A stretch of DNA of 64,000 nt from GM7GCV1 sp965221105 (GCA_965221105.1 OZ244871.1:310001-374000), one strand, 5' to 3'; positions 45,190 to 54,401 are shown, counted from the first letter of the stretch. The notes: generated by a model not told the origin, from the sequence alone. Numbers and translations: made by a program.

Positions 45190-46179
45190 CTATTGGTTAA
45201 CGTCGACAACTACACGTCCTTTGATCTTGCCATCAAGTAGTGCAGTACCCAGTTCAACGATCTTACTCATGGGCTCAACGGAGTAGATGCCTTCCAGCAT
45301 ATTCACGTTCAGCAGTTTACCCAGATCAGCCCAGGCGCGGTCACGGACTTCTTTTTTGGCCATTACCGAGTCAACGCCGCGCAGCGTTACGCCACGCAGA
45401 ATGAAGGGCATCACTGAAGAGGGCAGCTTGGGGCTGGCAGCCAGACCACAAGCAGCGACCAAGCCTTCATATTTGGTTTGCGCCAGCACTGTCGCCAGAA
45501 TATCGCCACCTACAGTGTCCACAGCGCCGGCCCACACTTCTTTTTCCAGTGGCTTGGCAGGGCGGTTCAATTCGTCTCGAGCGATGATGTCACTGGCACC
45601 CAGCGCCGTCAGATAGTCCTTGGCATCTTCAGGGCGTCCAGTAACTGCTGTCACTTGATAGCCCAGTTTAGCCAACAAGCTAATTGCTATAGAACCTACA
45701 CCGCCTGCAGCGCCAGTAACCAGGATGGGGCCTTCATCCGGCGTGATGCCCTTGTCACGAATAGCATTGACACACAACATTGCGGTGTAACCAGCCGTAC
45801 CGATAGCCATTGCCTGCTCAGCGCTAAATACTGCGGGTTGCGGGGTGAGCCAATCAGGATTCAGGCGCTGCTTTTGGGTATAACCACCCCAGAATGTTTC
45901 GGATAAGCCGTGACCATTTACAAGCACTTTGTCACCTTCCTTAAAGTCATCTGAGCGAGACTCCAGAACGGTGCCGGCCAGGTCAATACCACAGACCATC
46001 GGCAAACGGCGACAAATCCCCTTGCCCGTCACAGCGAGGCCATCTTTGTAGTTAAGGGTTGAATAATCGATCTCTACCAGTACATCTTCATCTGGCAGGT
46101 CGACCAGAGTCAGCTGCTTGATCTGCGCACTATCGGCACCCTCTTCTACTACTACTGCATTAAAAGTATCGTCAGACAT
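45190..46179 (-). CDS. acuI: Acrylyl-CoA reductase-like MDR oxidoreductase (YhdH/AcuI type)
   Basis: A 329-residue zinc-free medium-chain reductase. Typical blocks are DYSTLNYKDGLAVTG, VCGIDLAGTVLESR, the NADPH site VTGAAGGVGSIAISLL near residue 155, and a final DGKIKGRVVVDVNQ. AcuI reduces the toxic acryloyl-CoA to propionyl-CoA; close relatives accept other enoyl-CoAs. GGAGG lies nine bases ahead of the ATG at 46179, so I use that rather than 46188. It lies in the ETF operon, so detoxification or use of a short enoyl-CoA is likely. Confidence 0.87.
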   Translation of the reverse strand: MSDDTFNAVVVEEGADSAQIKQLTLVDLPDEDVLVEIDYSTLNYKDGLAVTGKGICRRLPMVCGIDLAGTVLESRSDDFKEGDKVLVNGHGLSETFWGGYTQKQRLNPDWLTPQPAVFSAEQAMAIGTAGYTAMLCVNAIRDKGITPDEGPILVTGAAGGVGSIAISLLAKLGYQVTAVTGRPEDAKDYLTALGASDIIARDELNRPAKPLEKEVWAGAVDTVGGDILATVLAQTKYEGLVAACGLAASPKLPSSVMPFILRGVTLRGVDSVMAKKEVRDRAWADLGKLLNVNMLEGIYSVEPMSKIVELGTALLDGKIKGRVVVDVNQ

Positions 46180-46264
46180 TCTCATCATCCTCCATTTTGG
46201 GTTTTACACAGTAAGATTTAACAAAAGACCCCCGTCACCTGACAGAGATCGATATTCTCTCCAG

Positions 46265-48346
46265 CTAGCTCATGTGTTGATCTGCGAGTTCGACCACATC
46301 GATCACTCGCATTTCTTCGCCCCAGCCCTTGTCATTAATCGCGTCGCTCAACCGAACATTGCAGTTGGGGCACGCCGTCACAATACAGGTGGCACCAGCT
46401 TTTCGAGCCATTTGCACCCGTATCTTTTCCATTTTTTGTTCCTCCGGTGGTGAGTGATACAGAGCCAGTCCACCGCCACCACAGCAAAAGGAACGATCAC
46501 GACTTTTTTCCATCTCTACCCGCTGGGTGCCGGGAATAGCATCAATAACTTCGCGGGGCGCATCGTAGATTTCGTTGTGACGTCCCAGATAGCAGGCATC
46601 GTGATAAGTGTAGACCTCGCCTTCATCTGCTTCGATATGCTTTAACGCGATATCCCCTTTACGAATATGGCGAGCCAGCACCTCGCTGGTATGTTCAACT
46701 GGCAGATCAAGGTCACCATAATCTTTTTTCAGTGCATTGAGCGCATGGGGGTCGGAAGTCACTATACGTTGCACACCACTACTGGCAATGGCTGCAGTGT
46801 TTTGCTTCCTTAATTCCTCGAACAAAACTTCTTCGCCATAGCGCCTCACGTCGTGGCCGCTGTCAGTCTCGGCACTCCCGAGAATGCCAAAATCCATGTT
46901 GATTGACTTGAATACCCGCGCAGTAGACTTGGCTATCTTTTGTACTCGCTGGTCGTAGGCAGTCATTGAGTCAACAAAGTAGAGCGCATCGGCGCTGTTA
47001 AGGCCATCCAGTTCTTTGACCTGCTGCAGGCCCTTGATATCCTTCGCCCAGTCACCGCGTGTCTCAGGGGTTTGGCCCTGGGAATTGCCCAGTTGCTTAA
47101 TAAAATTCAGCGGTTGTTTTACAGAATCCGGGACATCACCCTGTTCCATCAAACCCCGACGCATATCAACGATTTTGTCGATATATTCAATCGTGACCGG
47201 GCATTCTTCCTCACAGGCACCACAGGTAGTGCAGGACCAAATTTCATCGGCTTCAAAAACATCACCGATAAGCGATTGTTGCTCGGCACCCTTTTTGTCA
47301 TTTCCAGGCAATAATGGATATTTGTTAAACAGGTGAGACCGGCCCTTTGTGGAAATGAATCGTGGCGATAAGGGCCTGCCGGCTGCATTCGCAGGGCACT
47401 GATCCGAACAGCGGCCACAATCCACGCAGGAATAGAAGTCCAGCATCCCCTTCCAACTGAAATCCTCAATTTGTTGCACACCAATACGCTCAGCAGCAAC
47501 AAGATCGGTCTCGCCCCGGGCCGCCACCGGTGGCCTCACAACTCCTTTATCCAAACGCATAAAAAATATATTGGGGATGCCGGTAATCACGTGAAAGTGC
47601 TTGCCCAGAGGCAGGACGCAGAGAAACAGGAAGAAGATCAACTCATGGGCGAAATAGGCGCCGTAATGGATTGACTGAAGCGTGCCGGAAGTGGCGTCGG
47701 TTAACAGGGAGGACACCAGCCAACTCAAAGTACCGGGCAGCCCTCCCCCTTCAACGGTATACAGACTGCCATCGAATAGTGCCGAACAAAGCATGAGCCC
47801 GATAATCAAAACTAGTATGAGAATGGCTTCAAAAGTGCGGCTTTTGCCGTATTGGGCCGGAACCGCATAACGCTGGGGCGTAAAGATCCCTCGACGAATA
47901 GCTGCAATCAGCGCTGCCAAAAAGACCAGCGTTACCGCAACTGCTTTGACCGATTCATAGCCATCACCCACAGTGCCCCCCATACCAGGAAACACAAATT
48001 GGCTATCGATACCCACAAATATGAGGGAAATGGAATCAATCAGTAGTACCAGAAAGCCGGCAAACAAAACAATGTGCAACAAACCGGCCAGCAAATAACG
48101 GGGGTGTTTATACTGGAGCACACCATATTTGACAGCACGTGCCAGTCGCGTCCAGAGCGATCCGCGTAATGCGGCCGGAGAGGCCTTCAGTAGAGGCTGC
48201 AATCTCCGCCCCATAATGTAGATAAATAGCGCAACTGCTACTAAGGGAATCAGGGTAGCCAGCAACTCGCCGGATACACCAAAAATCATTGCTTCGGCGG
48301 GAGGCAAGAGAGACTGTTGGGTGTGGTTATTGTCTTTCAAGGGCAC
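46265..48346 (-). CDS. Membrane Fe-S oxidoreductase of the ETF:quinone type (EtfD-like)
   Basis: A 693-residue membrane protein. Residues 20-260 hold about six membrane helices like the gamma subunit of nitrate reductase; two [4Fe-4S] motifs follow, CVDCGRCSDQCP (307-317) and CTTCGACEEECP (372-382); the C-terminal half has CCG-type domains (YHDACYLGRHN and DRSFCCGGGGLALYH) as in heterodisulfide-reductase B. This layout is that of EtfD, which passes electrons from EtfAB to the quinone pool. GTG start overlaps etfB by 20 bases; an internal ATG at 48289 is an alternative. Confidence 0.87.
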   Translation of the reverse strand: MPLKDNNHTQQSLLPPAEAMIFGVSGELLATLIPLVAVALFIYIMGRRLQPLLKASPAALRGSLWTRLARAVKYGVLQYKHPRYLLAGLLHIVLFAGFLVLLIDSISLIFVGIDSQFVFPGMGGTVGDGYESVKAVAVTLVFLAALIAAIRRGIFTPQRYAVPAQYGKSRTFEAILILVLIIGLMLCSALFDGSLYTVEGGGLPGTLSWLVSSLLTDATSGTLQSIHYGAYFAHELIFFLFLCVLPLGKHFHVITGIPNIFFMRLDKGVVRPPVAARGETDLVAAERIGVQQIEDFSWKGMLDFYSCVDCGRCSDQCPANAAGRPLSPRFISTKGRSHLFNKYPLLPGNDKKGAEQQSLIGDVFEADEIWSCTTCGACEEECPVTIEYIDKIVDMRRGLMEQGDVPDSVKQPLNFIKQLGNSQGQTPETRGDWAKDIKGLQQVKELDGLNSADALYFVDSMTAYDQRVQKIAKSTARVFKSINMDFGILGSAETDSGHDVRRYGEEVLFEELRKQNTAAIASSGVQRIVTSDPHALNALKKDYGDLDLPVEHTSEVLARHIRKGDIALKHIEADEGEVYTYHDACYLGRHNEIYDAPREVIDAIPGTQRVEMEKSRDRSFCCGGGGLALYHSPPEEQKMEKIRVQMARKAGATCIVTACPNCNVRLSDAINDKGWGEEMRVIDVVELADQHMS

Positions 48347-49235
48347 CCTCAGCCTGAGGCAATTCCAACAAATTGTTTTTGGCTAAAAAGTCCATCATTT
48401 GCTCGGCAATCTGGTCAGCATCACCCTCTACCAGCTGGCCAACAGCATCCTGGCTTATGCCGCCAGACATAAAGTACTTCATCTTCTCCGCATATGAGGT
48501 GGGAGGATGCTGATACGCATGCTTAACGCGGGGTCGGGGCGTGTGCAAGTCCATTAGTTGACTACGATTAGCCGTGCGCACCTGGTTCTCATCCATGCCC
48601 AACTGTGGCAATGAAAGCAGCTCCACGGGCTGTTGCATAGCGCGCCGTTCCCGGCGCAGAGATATATAGGGTGGGCTCTCTGCATAGAGCGAGTCTACTG
48701 TGATCAGAGCGGGCAACTGACAAGTGATTCGTTGCCGGTTTCCCTTACTCCTGCGACTTTTACAGGTCACAGTCGCTGGGCGCAGACCACTGGCAGCCCC
48801 CTCCTCCAGATCAAACGCCACCACGTCCCGCACCAAGGGCAAACCCTGAAATTCGGACAGCAGGGGCGCAATGCTTGTTACCTGTTCACCTGAAGTTTGA
48901 TTGCCGCACAGGACCAGTTGATAGTCGCCCAGTGCGATGGCTTTACTGAACAGGGTTGCAGTGCCGTAGGCATCCAGCCAGGTATCCTTCTCGACTCCCG
49001 CCTCAACAGCCACTCGCTGGGCACGGTCAGCACCACAGGCCACAAAAAACTGCACAGTGCCGTCGGCACACTCTCCGTCTACAGCAAGCACCGTCACTGT
49101 GACTTCCGAATACTGGCGCTTCAGATCCATTGCCATCTCAAGTGCAGCACGATCTGAGGGATTGGGAGCAGAGCGCCGGTCGCCCTCACGCCGGACTTTA
49201 ATACAGACCACAACGTCGAACGCTGCCCGATTCAT
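48327..49235 (-). CDS. etfB: Electron transfer flavoprotein beta subunit
   Basis: A 302-residue EtfB, about 45 residues longer than the usual protein, the extra part being at the C-terminus (after SLPQLGMDENQVRT). N-terminal DVVVCIKVRREGDRR and AMDLKRQYSEVTVTVLAVDG and the AMP-site segments VLCGNQTSGEQVTSIAPLL are characteristic. It pairs with EtfA to accept electrons from acyl-CoA dehydrogenases. Its ATG overlaps the etfA stop (ATGA), so translation is coupled. Confidence 0.88.
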   Translation of the reverse strand: MNRAAFDVVVCIKVRREGDRRSAPNPSDRAALEMAMDLKRQYSEVTVTVLAVDGECADGTVQFFVACGADRAQRVAVEAGVEKDTWLDAYGTATLFSKAIALGDYQLVLCGNQTSGEQVTSIAPLLSEFQGLPLVRDVVAFDLEEGAASGLRPATVTCKSRRSKGNRQRITCQLPALITVDSLYAESPPYISLRRERRAMQQPVELLSLPQLGMDENQVRTANRSQLMDLHTPRPRVKHAYQHPPTSYAEKMKYFMSGGISQDAVGQLVEGDADQIAEQMMDFLAKNNLLELPQAEGALERQ

Positions 49236-50287
49236 CCCGCGTTTACCTGCTGCAAAGGAGGCGCTGCGTGCTCCAGGCGTTTGAACAGCGCGGGCATCAC
49301 CTCGAACAAATCACCTACTGCAGAGAAATCTGCCACCTTAAAGATGTCAGCTGCCGGATCATTGTTAACCGCCATAATAATATCCGAATCTTTCATGCCA
49401 GCCAGGTGGTAACTGGCACCTGAAATACCAAAGGCCAGGTAAAGTTTTGGCTGGACGACCAGGCCACTGAGTCCCACCTGTTTATGCCTGGGCATTAAAC
49501 CCATGTCCACTGCTACCCGGCTGGCTGCAGAACAGGCTCCCAGAATTTTGGCCAGACTCTCCAGCAATTGAACACCTTCGGTATTGGCTAAGCCTGCACC
49601 GCCTGCAACAATTTTCTCAGCTTCCAGAATGGACAGGTTACTGGCATCGGCGCGAATAAATTCCTGCAGCTGAATGCTCAACACCTGCGGATCCAGCACC
49701 GGAACTATCTGTTTCACACTGGCTGTTGAGCGATTGGCAAATCTGCGAGCCTCACCGGCATCGGGTCTTAAGGTCGCCATTTGGGGCCTCTGCTGACACT
49801 GCAAGGTCGCATACACGGAATCATCGAACAAAGGTTTGCTGCCGACCAAAGCACCATCGGCATCTAGCTCCAATTGAACGCAATCACTGATGAGAGCGCC
49901 TTGCAAACGCACCGAGCAACGAGCTGCCAGTTCCTCACTGTCAGAGGTGGCTGCCAGCAAGATAAGCTCTGGCCGGTCGGCCCGGCACAGATCGGTCAGC
50001 ACATTCACATGGGTATCACTGGTGTAATCACCAAGCAACTCATGTTGCACCCACTGGATTTCATCCGCACCATGTTGACTCAACTGGTCAATCAGTTCAT
50101 TCCGGCTCTCATAGCCCAGAATACTGCCGCCGCTATGCAGGCCCTCGTCACCCAGTATCAATACGCTGAGCTGCGCCGACAGTTGATCTGCCAGAACCCG
50201 GGCATCTGCCAGTAGTTCCAGGGTAACCGGCAGCAAATCGCCACCTTCATGCTCGGCCACCACCCAGACATCGCCCGCACCGCTCAC
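49232..50287 (-). CDS. etfA: Electron transfer flavoprotein alpha subunit
   Basis: A 351-residue EtfA. The C-terminal FAD domain is clear: VAGGAGLANTEGVQ, QVGLSGLVVQPKLYLAFGIS, GASYHLAGMKDSDIIMAVNN and DPAADIFKVADFSAVGDLFE. The N-terminal domain starts WVVAEHEGGDLLPVTLELLA. It sits between the FMN/FAD oxidoreductase (2-base gap) and etfB (overlap). No acyl-CoA dehydrogenase gene is in the window, so the electron donor is encoded elsewhere. Confidence 0.92.
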   Translation of the reverse strand: MSGAGDVWVVAEHEGGDLLPVTLELLADARVLADQLSAQLSVLILGDEGLHSGGSILGYESRNELIDQLSQHGADEIQWVQHELLGDYTSDTHVNVLTDLCRADRPELILLAATSDSEELAARCSVRLQGALISDCVQLELDADGALVGSKPLFDDSVYATLQCQQRPQMATLRPDAGEARRFANRSTASVKQIVPVLDPQVLSIQLQEFIRADASNLSILEAEKIVAGGAGLANTEGVQLLESLAKILGACSAASRVAVDMGLMPRHKQVGLSGLVVQPKLYLAFGISGASYHLAGMKDSDIIMAVNNDPAADIFKVADFSAVGDLFEVMPALFKRLEHAAPPLQQVNAG

Positions 50288-50289
50288 AG

Positions 50290-52260
50290 CTAGATTCTCC
50301 GACCCAGTTGCTCACCTTCGCGGGTTGCGCTCTCGATAGCCAGATCCCCCAGCGGCGATATGTTGGCATCGCCAACAATATGCAACTCAGGTACCTGACC
50401 CTCCAGTTGCTGGAACAAGCTCTCGTTGGGCTGCCGCCCAGTCACCAGTACCAGAGTATCGATATTGCCTCGCACCACCGACTCATGGGTGAACACATTG
50501 GCAAAGTGGACGCTATGACCATCCACCTTCTTCAGTAGATGATCCCGGGTGACTGTGGCCTTGGCCATCACACGAGTATTGACTACCTTGTCCAGATAGA
50601 AATGCTCCACTGCCCAGGGCAGGTTGGGGAAACTGGTCACCACCTCAACATTCTTACCCTGGTCCGCCAGCATCTCAGCCACACCGGCACCGACTATATA
50701 GCCGGTATCATCGTACACCAGCACATTGTCTCCCACCGGTTTGGTGCCGAGCAGCACTTCTTCAGGTATCAACACATGCTCGGCATCAGTCCCCTCAATC
50801 ACTTGCATGGTGGCAGTGCTGTAACCACTGCGAATGTACTCACTGCCTGCAGCAATCACCACCGCATCCGGCTTCATCGACTTAATCCGGTCGGGCGTAG
50901 CTTCGGTGTTTAGCCGCACATCAATGTCGTAGGTCTTCATCTGTAAATCCAACCAGCGGGCAATATCCTGTACGTCGGCCTTACCGGGAATCTTTGACAT
51001 CCAGTTGATATGTCCGCCAGTTCTGGCTTCTTTCTCCAGTACTGTAACGTCGTGTCCACGACGAGTGGCTGTCATTGCACACTGCATACCGGCAACACCC
51101 GCACCGACGACCACAATGTTTTTGCTCTGCTCCGTGGCAATCAACTCTGTACGTTCATTGCCAACATTGGGGTTCACCTGGCAGACAGCGTGCTCCGTTG
51201 GCACACCACCTGGCGACCTTTTCAATTTCACGGTGCGGCCGAAACAACCTTCCACACAGCCTATGCAGTAACGAATCTGATCCAAGTCCCCTCGTCTGGA
51301 TTTGTTAGGCCATTCGGGATCGGCAATCAAGGCTCTGACTGCCCCTACCATGTCCAATGATCCATTGGCCAGCGCCGCCTCGGCCACCTGTGGCGTGGTG
51401 ATCCGGCCAACGCCCATCACCGGTATGTCCACCGCTTCACGCACTGCTTCTGAGGCATAGAGCATCGGCGTTTGCGGCAAATAGGAAGTCGGCACCATCA
51501 AATAGTCTTCCTGGGGCTCTACCGCCGTGTCGACACTGAGATAGTCAAGCATGCCATCGCGAGTCAGAATACGGCAGCGCTCCACACCCTCCTCCAGACC
51601 GGAGCCTTTCACACCACTTTCATCAACGTTGACCCTGGCGCCGATGGCAATATCATTGCCGACTTTTTTGCGTATATCTTCCATCACCTCGAGGAAGAAA
51701 CGCATACGATTTTCCAGGCACCCACCGTATTCATCTGTTCGGAAATTATAGAGAGAAGAGGCTATTTGGTTGAGCCCCGTACCATGACTCAGGTGAATCT
51801 CCAGGGCATCAACGCCAATATCTCTTAAAGCTACTGCGGTATCACCAAAACCCCGGGGAAGATTTTTCATTTCTTGGGTAGTGAGTTGCCGAGCCTGGGA
51901 ATTAACCCATTTATTGGGAGCAGCAGAAGACACGGAAGGCGTCCACATACTACCCTGAATGGTGGCCTGCACAATAACCTTGGCTCCGTGGGTATGCACC
52001 GCCTCAACTTGCTCACGAAAAATATCCAATCGCTCTTGCCGACGCAGATCTGGATGAATCTTACCCGTGTAGAACACTCCCAGCGCCTCCAGCGACACCG
52101 CTCCCGCTCCACCCTTCGCCCTGCCCTCGTAGTACGCTAAGCCTTTTGGATTGCCGCGTTCCGGTTGGAAATTTATCTTATGCCCAGGAACAACGATGCG
52201 GTTTTTTAGCTCCATTGACCCCACTTTGAGCGGGCTGAAGAGCAGCTTGAAATCTGTCAT
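50290..52260 (-). CDS. FMN/FAD-dependent 2,4-dienoyl-CoA reductase-like oxidoreductase
   Basis: A 656-residue protein of the Old-Yellow-Enzyme/FadH group: N-terminal FMN barrel (LFSPLKVGSMELKNRIVVPG, GVDALEIHLSHGTGLNQ), a [4Fe-4S] site in RYCIGCVEGCFGR with a fourth cysteine in HAVCQVNPNVG, then an FAD domain (NIVVVGAGVAGMQCAMTA) and an NAD domain (DDTGYIVGAGVAEML). Members reduce unsaturated acyl-CoAs or related compounds or demethylate amines. The frame opens at 52371, but family homology begins at the ATG at 52260. First gene of the packed operon ending at 42829. Confidence 0.9.
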   Translation of the reverse strand: MTDFKLLFSPLKVGSMELKNRIVVPGHKINFQPERGNPKGLAYYEGRAKGGAGAVSLEALGVFYTGKIHPDLRRQERLDIFREQVEAVHTHGAKVIVQATIQGSMWTPSVSSAAPNKWVNSQARQLTTQEMKNLPRGFGDTAVALRDIGVDALEIHLSHGTGLNQIASSLYNFRTDEYGGCLENRMRFFLEVMEDIRKKVGNDIAIGARVNVDESGVKGSGLEEGVERCRILTRDGMLDYLSVDTAVEPQEDYLMVPTSYLPQTPMLYASEAVREAVDIPVMGVGRITTPQVAEAALANGSLDMVGAVRALIADPEWPNKSRRGDLDQIRYCIGCVEGCFGRTVKLKRSPGGVPTEHAVCQVNPNVGNERTELIATEQSKNIVVVGAGVAGMQCAMTATRRGHDVTVLEKEARTGGHINWMSKIPGKADVQDIARWLDLQMKTYDIDVRLNTEATPDRIKSMKPDAVVIAAGSEYIRSGYSTATMQVIEGTDAEHVLIPEEVLLGTKPVGDNVLVYDDTGYIVGAGVAEMLADQGKNVEVVTSFPNLPWAVEHFYLDKVVNTRVMAKATVTRDHLLKKVDGHSVHFANVFTHESVVRGNIDTLVLVTGRQPNESLFQQLEGQVPELHIVGDANISPLGDLAIESATREGEQLGRRI

Positions 52261-52393
52261 GTATATTAACCTGTATTCATTTCGCTCCGTCGTTTCCGAC
52301 GTCTTCAGAAAATTGCACATTCGTGGTTGCAAGAATCTCTGAGAGGCTATTCCCCAATTTACCAGCGTCAAACCCAGTCAAATGCTTTTTCAA

Positions 52394-52973
52394 GGGGATT
52401 ATATACGTGTTGACAACAAGCTACTGTTCTATGCGGCACGGCGAGCCTCCGCCGATCGGTCCACCATCAGGCCGCATATCGGGGACATTCCCGCCCGACG
52501 AGCCAAGCTCCCTGAAGCGAATAGACGGAACTGGCGTGTTTCACATGAGCCAATGCCCCTGTTCCTTCCCTTGAACCGTGGAAAGCCGCCCTGCCTGAAA
52601 AACCGCTTGAATGATCTATCAAGCCTGTCCAGGACAGACGGGAATGGCTGTACACCAGAGCGCCCTGTTTCCGGATTATCCCTGCGTATCTGAGTGAATG
52701 ACGTATAGTGATCGTACAGACCCATTGACGTGCCAGACTTCCGATACGCATTGATGCGCTCATCCAGCGCAGCGTTGCACAGCTGGCGGGAGAGATACAG
52801 AAACCTGTCCAACCGCTGATGTGTTGCGGCTGACATCTGTGCCCGTTGACTGCAGGTGCATATCATCCGCATCGGCGTGGTCGCTCCATCAAGCGTTCGG
52901 GGTAGCTGCTGTAAACGGCTATTCACGCACCTGAACGCCATCTATCATCTGTGGCAACAGGTATATAGTTCCC
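52394..52973 (-). mobile_element. Internally deleted TnpB element (miniature derivative)
   Basis: Ends GGGGATTATATACGTG (52394) and, reversed, GGGAACTATATACCTG (52973) are related inverted repeats. In between, minus-strand codons 52941-52470 match the first 140 residues of the full TnpB at 61035 (DERINAYRKSG, LDRLDRSFKRFFRQGGFPRF), which then join directly to the very end of the gene (PDGG..RRAA region) in another frame. The RNA hairpin region at the gene end is kept. About 580 bases against 1313 in the full copy. Inserted in folE. Confidence 0.75.
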
Positions 52974-53165
52974 ATCATCTACAGCAACCATCTCACAATC
53001 ACTTGGAAACATCGCGCCATTCACAATTTCTTCGACGGATTTTTGATCACCTCGTGTCAGGAATTGAAAAGCCTTGGAAGCTCCAGTTGGCGTACCGATC
53101 AGACTTCGTCCAGGCACATCTTCGCCACAAGCATTGATAATGATTGCACAAGCGTCTTCGATCAT
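52974..53165 (-). pseudogene. folE: GTP cyclohydrolase I (FolE) N-terminal fragment
   Basis: Reads MIEDACAIIINACGEDVPGR, LIGTPTGASKAFQFLTRGDQ and VEEIVNGAMFPSDCEMVAVD, the start of FolE, and is then cut by the TnpB-derived element. The catalytic part (CEHH) is absent on the far side, so the gene is dead and its remainder was lost. Confidence 0.68.
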
Positions 53166-53322
53166 AACATCTCGATTGCATGAATAACTAACTATGCGTC
53201 ATTTATTATGTATCGTCAAATTTTGGTAGTGTCTCACTTTGAAATTTTCTCAATATTTCTCTTGGCTTTTCCGAGGCACAGGCGGTAGAGTGGGAACCAC
53301 CAGACAACTGGAGGAATTCCCC

Positions 53323-54058
53323 ATGCTACGTCACGTCACCCCCCCCCCCGAATGGTATTCGGGCCCGGCTCACCGCCGCATCGCTGATCGCCCTGCTGGC
53401 CGCGCCCGCGACGGCCCAGGTGGACTGGGCCACTGTCTTTGACGGCGAGGCAGGGCAGGTGCACTGCCCACCGGGCAAGACTCATCATCATCTTGGTTTT
53501 TCATTCAATACAGTGCGCGGACTTGTGAAAACCAATCGAGCCGATGTTCGAGTAGGTCGGTCGTTAGCTATTGGTACCATCCGAGACATCATTCCAGCCC
53601 TGGCACTCCAGACGAGCATTCCGATCTCTATCAGAGTGTATGAAGGCAGAACTGCCCGCAACAATTTACAGATTGGGACAGTCACGGCGGACACTCCGCT
53701 GGCACCTATCACCAGGACATTCACCGGCCTGCGATCGAATACGCGCCATGCCGCGGATCTGGTTGCAGGGAATAATGTCAATAACGTCATCCTAACCACC
53801 TGCTTCAGGACGGGGGAGACTCCGGCGGACCTGTCGCGGCCCCTCGGCCACTATGACGACATCAACCACGGCGACTGGGCGAGCGGCTGCTTTGCCTTTG
53901 CTGACTTCAAGGGCCCCAACCACCGACAAAAGGTCACTGCCTGCCAGTGCGGGGCGCGGAACAGTTCCGGCCAGTGGGCCCGGACGGATAGCGCGGACGG
54001 CTACGAATACATACTCCCCGCCCCGCGCCGGACTGAGCTGGGCTGCACCACGAACTGA
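53323..54058 (+). CDS. Phase-variable secreted cysteine-rich protein, cassette 3 (currently out of frame)
   Basis: ATG at 53323 follows a strong CTGGAGGAATT ribosome site; codons M-L-R-H-V-T, then 11 Cs (53339-53349). As written the frame stops at about 53442. With 10 or 13 Cs it joins the signal peptide NGIRARLTAASLIALLAAPA-TAQ and a mature part of about 210 residues ending at 54058 with six cysteines, unrelated in sequence to the other two mature parts. Part of the domain (FSFNTVRGLVKTNRADVRVG to NTRHAADLVAG) is less GC-rich, perhaps a mosaic. Function unknown; export and disulfide bonding are inferred. Confidence 0.72.
53339..53349 (+). repeat. C11 homopolymer tract (candidate phase-variation switch)
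   Basis: Eleven uninterrupted Cs sixteen bases after the start codon of cassette 3, the same distance as in cassettes 1 and 2. Ten or 13 would put the signal peptide in frame. Confidence 0.9.
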
Positions 54059-54369
54059 CCGGCATCAGACACCATCCACACGGGGGCGGCCTGCGGGTCG
54101 CCCCCTGTCGTCATTGCGACGATTTCAAACTGAGACACTACCCAAATTTTATCAAAATTCGCGAATCGTGCTCAAAAACCAAATTGTCGAGCAACGTGGT
54201 ACTCTTCTATCTTTGTGGAAGCGGGGATCGTAAATACTTAACCCAATCAGCATATACAGAGTATAAATTAAAGCACTCACTGATAATTAGAACTCTTTTA
54301 TTGTCCAGTAATTACTTAATAGAGAAGACAGAATTAGTCACTATCGTAACGGCTAATGGCACTCATTAC

Positions 54370-54389
54370 TGAACACTTGTTAGTGTTCA
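54370..54389 (+). promoter_or_regulatory. Palindrome upstream of the CaiB/amidohydrolase pair
   Basis: TGAACACT and its exact complement around TGTT, 13-32 bases ahead of the first possible start of the CoA transferase gene. The 200 bases before it (54151-54369) are AT-rich and hold no gene. It has the size of a TetR/GntR-type operator. Confidence 0.45.
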
Positions 54390-54401
54390 AACGGGGTTCC
54401 A

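Larger units (their letters stand above)
53225..54142 (+). mobile_element. Non-autonomous transposon carrying a single phase-variable gene
   Basis: Inverted ends at 53225-53245 and 54122-54142 agree at 20 of 21 positions (GGTAGTGTCTCA, one variable base, TTTGAAAT) and are flanked by an exact 8-bp direct repeat, CAAATTTT, at 53217-53224 and 54143-54150. There is no transposase; the only gene is the poly-C cassette. An 8-bp duplication and GG-initial ends fit movement in trans by an IS1595-type transposase, of which a dead copy lies at 5990. Near the right end GGGGGCG and CGCCCCC form a hairpin that may end the transcript. Confidence 0.85.

Noticed and set aside
7772..53349. The C runs as pure sequencing artefacts
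   Set aside because: Run lengths may be miscounted, but long C runs at the same distance from three good start codons, each before a signal peptide, are not expected from error. Length remains to be verified.
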